This document shows positions 56,558-64,000 of a stretch of DNA of 64,000 nucleotides, piece by piece. The stretch spans positions 3,038,001 through 3,102,000 of the forward strand of contig JAHQRK010000003.1 in the NCBI GenBank assembly GCA_019828595.1, given 5' to 3'. Each line of letters starts with the position of its first letter. The first letter of the stretch is position 1. Below the pieces are notes generated by a model. The model saw only the letters and a list, made by a program, of their open reading frames with translations, was not told where the DNA came from and ran no database searches. Position numbers and translations under genes: made by a program. This stretch comes from Aphanomyces cochlioides. Taxonomy: Eukaryota > Oomycota > Saprolegniomycetes > Saprolegniales > Verrucalvaceae.

Positions 56558-58268
56558 ATGACAACGTTCCCCTTGCCGAGGAATTTCTTCCGCTGTCCTC
56601 CGCTGAGCCCGCACGAAGTCGCGCATTTCACGACCGAAGGCGAACAAGATTGCGTTCGAGCGGTACATTCAAGTTCTTCAACAGGCGTGTCATGTCTGTC
56701 TAGATCCGCTATGCGAACGTCGTGGATGGACCGATCAAGTGGACATTAGACTCGTCGTTTGAAGATACGCAGATCTACGTCGGGAAGGACCCACATGCAG
56801 GACCGCAAGTGTCGGTCTGGTGCGGCGTGACCGAAGTGCAATCGACGATTGAGGAAGTCGCGCGACGATTCAAAACAGAGACGACCGACGACTACCTTGA
56901 GTTCTGTCAAACGTTCGCCAAGGATGTTGCCGACGCGTCCAACTTGTACACAGTCGTGAAATCCACGCCCGCGCATCCTCTTCGAGCGATCATGATCAAG
57001 TGGTTTCTCCTCGGCAATCCGATGCCGTCTGTGGTCAAGAGCCGCGACTACTGCTTCTTGGACGTACGCCACGCTTCCTATGCTGTGTAAATGACACTCC
57101 TGTAGAGCTGCCACGAATTTTCCATGGGAGGTCGTCGTGGATGGGTGCAATCCTTCAAATCTATCATGATGCCATGCTGTCCCGACCTTCAGGCAACACT
57201 TGGCGTCGTTCGAGCGGATATCTTTGCCGGCTCGGTCTTCATGGAATCCACACGACCAGGTTACATTCGCGTCGTCCGAACATGGCACTCTGATGCGAAA
57301 GGAATGATCCCACGATGGCTCGTCAGTCGGTCGATCAAGCTGCAATGCGTCGCCATGCGGGACTTCAACTCCAATTTACAGGAATCCCGCGTGCGAAACG
57401 CCATGCCGCCGCTTCTGCCGCTTTCCGACTTGGTTTCCCACGACTCGCGAGCGAAATGCTTCCTCTGCAACAAAGGATTCGGCCCATTCAGCACCAAGAA
57501 GAACTGTCGAGTATGTGGCGAGGTACGTCTCTCGACTTGAAGCTGGCTTCAACCCTGACGTGACTTGCGTAGGTAATGTGCCGCTACTGCATCCGATGGC
57601 TTCAAGTGAAAGGAGCAAAAGTGAATCTCTGCGTCACGTGCTTCATGATCCCAGCGAAGAAGGACCAAGTTCCGCGCGTCAACGACAGTGAGAGCGAATA
57701 CGTTCCATCCCTCGATGACTCGGTCTTGTACGGCTCGTTTGGCGGAGAGAGCGAGGAATTCGACAGCTTTTACCCTTCGAGCCAAATCCAACGCACAATT
57801 ACGCTGCCGAGCAAGCTCCCTGGTCCTTCAAGCGTCGACGGCAGCTTGACCGTTCCGTCCGTGGATGATTCGGCATTTTACAGACATGGCGCGACGGATG
57901 ATCCATACTTCTTTATTCCCGAAGACGACTACAACCACCACGATGGCCACCTCAACTACAATCTTTCTACCTACGATATCATCAACCATGACATGATCGA
58001 CCACAACAATGGCAACACGATTCCAGTTCACAACATGGTCCATCCTGTTCCCATCCCGCACAACATTCCAATGCTCACCACCGTCCAGCACAACGTCGTC
58101 AACACGAAAATGAACGCCACGACGGACGTCAACTACCGCAATGACATGATTGCGCTTCCCGCGACCGTCGACGACTCAAAGCTCAAGACAGAACCTGCGA
58201 GCCAAGTCCGGAACGACTTGATCCCTCTCGATGGGCCGTGGGATCTTTCCAAGCCCATGCGGCGGTGA
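56558..58268 (+). CDS. START-like / FYVE zinc-finger protein 2
   Basis: Exons 56558..56662, 56704..57063, 57106..57522, 57573..58268; 525 aa. N-terminal motif MTTFPLPRNFFRCPPLSPHE; START-like domain with IKWTLDSSFEDTQIYVGKDP, MIKWFLLGNPMPSVVKSRDY, SCHEFSMGGRRGW, RPGYIRVVRTWHSDAKGMIP. FYVE finger: CFLCNKGFGPFSTKKNCRVC, VMCRYCIRW, NLCVTC, split by the intron 57523-57572 after CGE. Long Asp/Asn/His-rich tail with repeated (L/V)DDS(V/A) motifs (SLDDSVLY, SVDDSAFY) and VRNDLIPLDGPWDL. Confidence 0.9.
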
Positions 58269-59805
58269 AACTTATTCAATTATCATTGTAAATATTATTG
58301 GAGCTCCGAGCGATCTCTCTCCCTCTACGAGCTGCTTGTGTGCAAAAGTAAGCGCCCATGAATTGGAATATGTAATGCGACGACTTGGTCGCTGCACGTG
58401 CCATCCCGAGAGCTAGCAACCAATGTCACTCTCGTCACCTTCTTGTCCATAGAGCGTCGAGTGCGCCCGTGCCTTGTCTGTTTTCCAGCGAAATACGCTG
58501 CCGCTTGGCCAGGGCGAGTCGTGGCCATGCAATTGACTCTTGTTCGAAAGATGCAACGCTTTCCATATCTGACAGCGTTACCTAGCAATCTGTCCAATGT
58601 GAAACGTGTGGCGAGGAGAATGCTTACGTAAGACATAGGTGAAGAGCAAGTTCAAGCTCCTCTCTGCAAGATGATAAGCTCAGGGTTGACTTGGGAAGTC
58701 GCGCAGAGGCTCTAGAGCTGCACCACAGTGCGATATTTTGGAGCCTTTGGAAGTGCCGTGTGACGCTGGCAGAGAGCGCCGTCCAAGTGGATTGCTCGTC
58801 AATGGGAGCTCCCCACTCGAGGTGTTCTATCATTCTCATCTATCGTCGTGGTTGCTTCATATGCTGCTAGGCGGCACAGATTGCACCCCACTCCAGTGTG
58901 AAACAGCGTTGAGCTTGAGCGTGGCGGCAAGCTTGCGTCTCTGTAGACCATTGCACGCTCTTGTTCCTTGGCTTGTAGATCAAGTCTTGCAGAAGATTGA
59001 ACCCTTGATGGATGTCAGCTTGTGTAACTCGCTCTGGAGATTCGCCGGTAAGAAGATTGAACCTTGCATGCGTTTGTCTTCCATGTGCGCGTGGCAAATG
59101 GGTTCTTCCCTTGCCATGCATTCAACTCTTGAACGTTGGAATCGACGTTCAAGGAATCCCATCGTCGTCCCTTCAATCGTCCACGCATGGCGGTCGACTA
59201 CTGTAGAACCAAGTTGATATCCTCACGAACAACAAGACTCCTAGCATAGTTGGTTGGAGCACCACCATCCACGATGCTATACACTCTTGTACAACAGATT
59301 CTTCCCCCTCGATCCAAGCATGCAAGGGAGAAATCATGGCGACGATTGCGACCTGCGGAAGAAAGCTGTCAATTTATGTTGCTGGAAATGGGTGCTTTGT
59401 ATAATCTAATAATCTTTGTAATTTTATAGCAATAAATTATAAAAAGTAAAAGTAATGGCGTTATTTACAATTGTTCTTGTAGGCAATTTATATTTTGATA
59501 CTATTTTAAAAGTAATTACCTTTGAAATATAATATGTATATTCCTGTTGACGCCTGGCAGGTGAGCAACGCAAATTCGTCCCAAGCTCACTTGGCGTCTG
59601 TAAATTCCAGACGGCGATCGTTGTGTCCATGTGGACGAGACTGCCGAGATACAATGTGAAAGAACTGGGTCTTACTCGTGTTTATGAAGCAAGATATGAA
59701 CTTCGCTATAGGCGCGCAGCCTTACCCATGACTTGCAATAAATTTTCCGCGCTTTGCAAACCCATGTCCTTCGATGGCAGCCAAGAACACTGGTCCACCC
59801 TGTTT
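58269..59805. other. Spacer, no supported gene
   Basis: A 150-codon plus frame at 58738-59217 lacks an ATG at its start and any domain. AAGATTGAACC(C)TTG(A/C)ATG is repeated at 58991 and 59051. From 59400 on AT-rich. Confidence 0.4.
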
Positions 59806-60397
59806 GGAGAAATTCCCTCATTAAAACAGTACCACTGTTGTTCGGACCTATTAAAGCTGTTGCAATGAGGGAAAGACCTTATCCGGCAGAAAGCCATCTA
59901 AATTGCCAAAATAAGTTATCCGGATCATTATCCGGATGACATGTCTCATCCTCATACAGTCAAAGGTCAGTGAAGCATGCTTGGACCTTGCCGTTGGGAT
60001 AGCCAAAAGAAAAGTGAGATTTTGTATTGGATTTGGTGTACTAACGTGTGACGATAGGAAAGTCAGCTTGCCAGTTGAAGCGCAAACGCGATATGGATGC
60101 AGGGCATGGACATTCAACGTGAAGCCATACTGGCCGTGCACCGTGCATTAAATATTAGTGGTCGCGCCAATCGTGGTCGACAAGCTAAATCGTAGATGGG
60201 ATATTTTTTAATTGGGGTGACTGTGTATTGGTTCAAAAAGGTCACCAAGTGATGTTGAAAGCGCATTTCTGTGTTGATCCGGATAATTATCCGGATAACT
60301 TATTTTGGCAATTTAGATGGCTTTCTGCCGGATAAGGTCTTCCCTGCTTTAATGGGTCCGAACAACAGTGGTACTGTTTTAATGAGGGAATTTCTCC
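59806..60397. mobile_element. Long-inverted-repeat element (about 125-bp arms, 335-bp spacer)
   Basis: Left arm 59806-59938 and right arm 60274-60397 are complementary over about 125 bp with small gaps. Outer ends read GGAGAAATTCCCTCATTAAA; inner ends are palindromic ATCCGGATAATTATCCGGAT. The spacer has no gene. Looks like a MITE with long TIRs; target duplication not identified. Confidence 0.85.
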
Positions 60398-60736
60398 CCT
60401 GTTTGACATACAAACAAGAAGCTACATGCTGGTCAACTGGCCACATGCGTGGTAATTGTGACCACGCGCGCGATGACTGCGAATTTCTCAACCAGGAGCA
60501 CCATGACGATGCGATGCCCGAGACAAAAATTGACAACACCGCCATTGATGCGCCAGACTTTGGATCCACGCCATTGCTTGTGTCGACATGGAAGTTCGGT
60601 CGGTAAGATTCAAACTCAATGGGAGTCAACCAAGCCATGCGAAAAGTGATATGAAACAGACGTGGGATGGCAAAGTGCAGCCAATGGATCCCATTAGGTA
60701 GCACGCAGGACGTCGGTCACTTCTCGATTTTGCGCA
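60398..60736. other. Upstream region of START-FYVE gene 3
   Basis: 339 bp, no repeat or gene seen; presumed promoter and 5' UTR. Confidence 0.4.
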
Positions 60737-62254
60737 ATGACCAAGTCGACGTTCCCGCTGCCGCGAGACTTCTTTCGCAGTCCACCGCTTACTGCTGGAG
60801 AAGTGAGGAGGTTCATACAGCTTGGCGAACAATCGTGCCAGCAAGCGGTACCTGCACTGATTGTTTGTGTCAGTTGTCTCAAATTACGACGTAGATACAC
60901 TACAGCAACATCAAACATGGCCCGATTACATGGACGCTCGAGTCGACGTTCGATAACACGCAGGTCTACTCGGGGAAGAACCCGCAAGCCCCGCCGCAGG
61001 TTGCAGTCTGGTGTGGCGTGACGCAAATTCGCGCTACGATTGAAGAAGTGGTCCATCGACTCAAGACAGAATCGACAGACGAATACATCGAGTACAGTCG
61101 CACGTTTGCCAAAGATGTGATCGACGCAAAGAATCTCTACACAGTCTCTCCAGCCACGCCAGACAACCCTCAATGTGCCACTTCAATCAAATGGTTTGCC
61201 CAGGGAAGTGCCGCGCCGTCGCTCATTAAACACCGCGACTACTGCTACCTTGACGTACTCCATTCTGGCGATTGAATGATTCTGACCGTTGTTGTAGAGC
61301 TGCTGTGAATTCAAAGTCGACGGCCGGCGTGGTTGGGTCCTTGCGTTCAAATCCATCGTGATGCCGAACTGTCCCGACTTGCACTCCGTGCTGGGAATCG
61401 TCCGCGCCAACATCTTCTGCGGCTCTGTCTTTGTCGAGTCGGCAACGCGACCTGGGTACCTCGACTATGTGCGAACATGGCATCTCGACTGCAAAGGGAA
61501 GATCCCCAAGTGGCTTTACAGCCGCTCGATCAAGCTGCGATGCATTGCGATGCGAGATTTCAACCTCTTCTTGCAAGAATCGCGTCTTCGCGGCTCGATC
61601 CCAGCCCTCCTTCCGAATGAAGAATTGGTTTCGCACAGCGACCGGTCGAAATGTTTTGCATGCAGCAAGACCTTCCACTTCCTCAGCACAAAACAAAACT
61701 GTCGCGCTTGTGGCGAGGTACGCTACGGAACGAAGGCTTTGCGACTAAGGGGGGGGGTGATTCTTTAGGTCATGTGCCGCAATTGCATTCGATGGTTTGA
61801 CAACAAGGAAGCGCGCGTGAGCTTGTGCGTGTCGTGCTCGATCGTTCCCGTGAACGAGGACGAACTCCAAGCCAACTCTGCAAGTCATAGCGGCAGTCTG
61901 GACGCCGAGGAAGCAGTTCTCACCGGCTCACAGGCAACTGACAGCGATATGTTGAACCTGTCAGGAGCGATCAAGGATTTGAGCCTCGTCCGGAGTACGG
62001 ACGGCAACTTGACCGTCCCGTCCTTCGACGACTCGGTGCTTTTCCACTATGGGTCGACAATTCACGAGGATGAAACGCCATTGCTTGAAGACGAGTCACA
62101 GAGTCAAAGAGCCCTTGCAGCCAAGCTACTGACGGCTCCAGTCCCCAGCGTGACCCAAATGGCAAGGAGTCAGAGCGTCCGCAACGATTTAATCCCGCTG
62201 TCTGATAATCTTCCCATCGGGTCGCTTAGAAGTCTCTCTTTAGTTAGTCGATAA
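60737..62254 (+). CDS. START-like / FYVE zinc-finger protein 3
   Basis: Exons 60737..60847, 60895..61254, 61298..61717, 61769..62254; 458 aa. Starts MTKSTFPLPRDFFRSPPLTA. START-like domain: ITWTLESTFDNTQVYSGKNP, SIKWFAQGSAAPSLIKHRDY, RPGYLDYVRTWHLDCKGKIP. FYVE: CFACSKTFHFLSTKQNCRAC, VMCRNCIRW, SLCVSC, split by the intron 61718-61768 after CGE; that intron contains nine G in a row. Tail again has SFDDSVLF and VRNDLIPLSD. Confidence 0.9.
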
Positions 62255-62766
62255 ATATCATCCTATTCACATATCCTTGGGGCCAAAGGCTGCGTCTTAC
62301 GTGGATGCGCTCATTAGCTGCGGCACGAGGGTCATCACGATCATGGGTAGTCGAGGAAGATTGATCCATAAGGAGCAGCTCGTCGAAAGTTATCATGGGC
62401 ATCGGGATTCAAAGGCGGGGATGAACTTTAATGGCCGCCGTTTGAGCAACAGAATCGTCGTGACAATTTGCTCGAGGGCCCGAGACATGCCATGAATTGT
62501 GCAGAGTCCAACGGTTCGTCGACTTTCTTTCGAGGTCAGCAACTTCATGGTAATGCTACCATGATGTGAGCTAATCCTGGACATGAATCAAGAGATTGGG
62601 AGCACGGGGAGATATCGCATTGTTGTTGCTGTGAGGAGATGATCACTTCACGCCATGGCTCAACAATTGACGCAAGTTGTAATGAGGTCACGCTACAGAT
62701 GTCGGACCAATTTGACCCAATCATGATGCTGCACACTCGTCGACATCACTTCAGTCGCGGATTCCC
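62255..62766. other. Spacer between START-FYVE genes 3 and 4
   Basis: 512 bp, only short frames; no repeat seen. Confidence 0.5.
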
Positions 62767-64000
62767 ATGAGTGCTTCGACGTTTCCGCTCCCACGAGACT
62801 TCTTTCGATGCCCACCGCTAAGCGCCAAGGAAATTGAACATTTCACCAAACTTGGGCAAGACGCTTGCGTGAGAGCGGTTCGACATGATCAAACCACGCG
62901 TTGAGAGGACTGATGTTTCGTCTAGATTCGAACGGCGACGAACCTGAGGAATGGCCCGATCATTTGGACACTTGAATCGTCATGGGATGACACGAAGATC
63001 TACTCTGGCATAGATCCACGCGCGCCACCTCAATTCTCTGTCTGGGGTGGAGAGACGGAAGTGCGCGCGACGATCGACGAAGTCGCACGACGCTTCAAAT
63101 CCGAGTCGACAGACGAATTTCTCGACTTTAGTCGCACGTTTGCAAAAGACGTTGTGGATGCGGCCAACTTGTATAACATCGTCAGGTCGACCCCAGACAA
63201 CCCGCTTCATGCGATTACGATCAAGTGGTTTGCACAAGGAACGCCACTTCCATCGCTGATCAAAGCACGGGATTACTGCTTTCTCGATGTACGACGGATG
63301 ACTGCAATCGGCTGTATCCGACTCTTTCTTGTAGAGCTGCCACGAATTCACTCTCGATGGTCGACAAGGATGGGCCCAAACGTACAAATCGATTGTGCTT
63401 CCCAATTGCCCAGATCTCCTCGCGACGTTGGGGCTCATCCGAGCAGACATTATCGCCTCGACAGTCTTTCTCGAGTCTCCAACACGACCTGGATTTGTCC
63501 GAATGGTCCGCACGTGGCATCTCAATGCGAATGGCATGGTGCCCAAATGGATCTACAGTCGATCGATCAAATTGCGATGTGCTGCCATGCGGGACTTTGA
63601 ACTACTTCTCCAAGAGTCACGCATGCGCCGCGCTTTGCCAGCTTTACGCTCAAAGCATGAGTTGATTCCCCATGCTCAACGTTCGAGGTGCTTTGCCTGT
63701 CATCGGAGCTTTGGCCTATTCGTAAGCAAACAAAACTGTCTATCTTGCGGCGAGGTACTTTACACACGACTTGCATCTCACTCATGCTTTGTTCCATCTA
63801 GGTGATGTGCCGCAATTGCATTCGGTGGTTTGATGTGAAAGCTTCTCGAATGAGTTTGTGTTTGGCTTGCTCCAAGGCTCCAGCTCCTGCAGACTCTCAA
63901 AGTGGAAAAAGTCAGGTCAACAGACCATCGATGGATGATTCCGTTTTGTACCTTTCATTGGACGCTAGCAGTGATACCAACGAATTGCTTGTGACACTGG
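62767..64000 (+). CDS. START-like / FYVE zinc-finger protein 4 (3' end outside window)
   Basis: Exons 62767..62877, 62926..63288, 63335..63754, 63802..>64000. Starts MSASTFPLPRDFFRCPPLSA. START-like: IIWTLESSWDDTKIYSGIDP, TIKWFAQGTPLPSLIKARDY, RPGFVRMVRTWHLNANGMVP. FYVE: CFACHRSFGLFVSKQNCLSC, VMCRNCIRWFD, SLCLAC. As in genes 2 and 3, an intron (63755-63801) splits the finger after CGE. The tail is open at the window edge with the SMDDSVLYLS motif. Confidence 0.9.

Noticed and set aside
58738..59217. 160-codon plus-strand ORF in the spacer
   Set aside because: No ATG at the start, no domain, internal short repeats, and equally long frames on the other strand.
1..64000. CRISPR arrays, operons, riboswitches, Shine-Dalgarno sites
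   Set aside because: The DNA is eukaryotic; no regularly spaced direct repeats with unique spacers were seen.

Overview
The window is eukaryotic nuclear DNA. Most genes are split by very short GT-AG introns (about 40-55 nt) and lie close together on both strands. The protein set (secreted tyrosinases, an MLO-like channel with EF-hands, 'WRKY19-like' CxxC/H repeat proteins, a tandem START-FYVE family, an oomycete-type Crypton recombinase) points to an oomycete, most likely a Saprolegniales/Aphanomyces-like species. That assignment is inference from gene content; no rRNA or other marker is present.

Layout. 1-22.3 kb is gene-dense host DNA: the 3' part of a Tudor-like protein gene, two tandem secreted tyrosinases, a 13-exon MLO-like gene ending in EF-hands, an inverted pair of small secreted-protein genes (one with a premature stop), two WRKY19-like genes around an unassigned 2.8 kb, an RA-PH-RGS signalling gene, a gene joining an RP2-like TBCC domain to a clathrin-light-chain-like C-terminus, a zinc-repeat protein and eIF3 subunit L. 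The stretch from about 9.8 to 22.6 kb is bracketed by two nearly identical 0.9-kb rep copies in opposite orientation.

23.5-52.6 kb is a transposon graveyard. It holds an open Crypton recombinase, a 10.8-kb Ty1/Copia retrotransposon (both LTRs found) carrying three separate nested DNA transposons (Tc1/mariner, PIF/Harbinger, pogo/Tigger), a fourth DNA transposon with 35-bp terminal repeats, a decayed relative of it, a Merlin-type pseudogene, an apparently intact PIF/Harbinger transposase with a partner ORF, and a 455-bp MITE. Most transposases carry only one or two breaks, so decay looks recent.

53.5-64 kb is a tandem array of four START-FYVE genes in one orientation (the last runs off the window), with conserved exon structure and long AT- or G-rich spacers, one of which holds a 0.6-kb long-inverted-repeat element.

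The host genes suggest membrane and phosphoinositide signalling (MLO/EF-hand calcium sensing, RA-PH-RGS, START-FYVE lipid binding, clathrin/small-GTPase coupling) beside secreted oxidases. The physical clustering shows no sign of operons. Exon boundaries were worked out by hand from splice signals and reading-frame continuity and have not been tested against transcripts.
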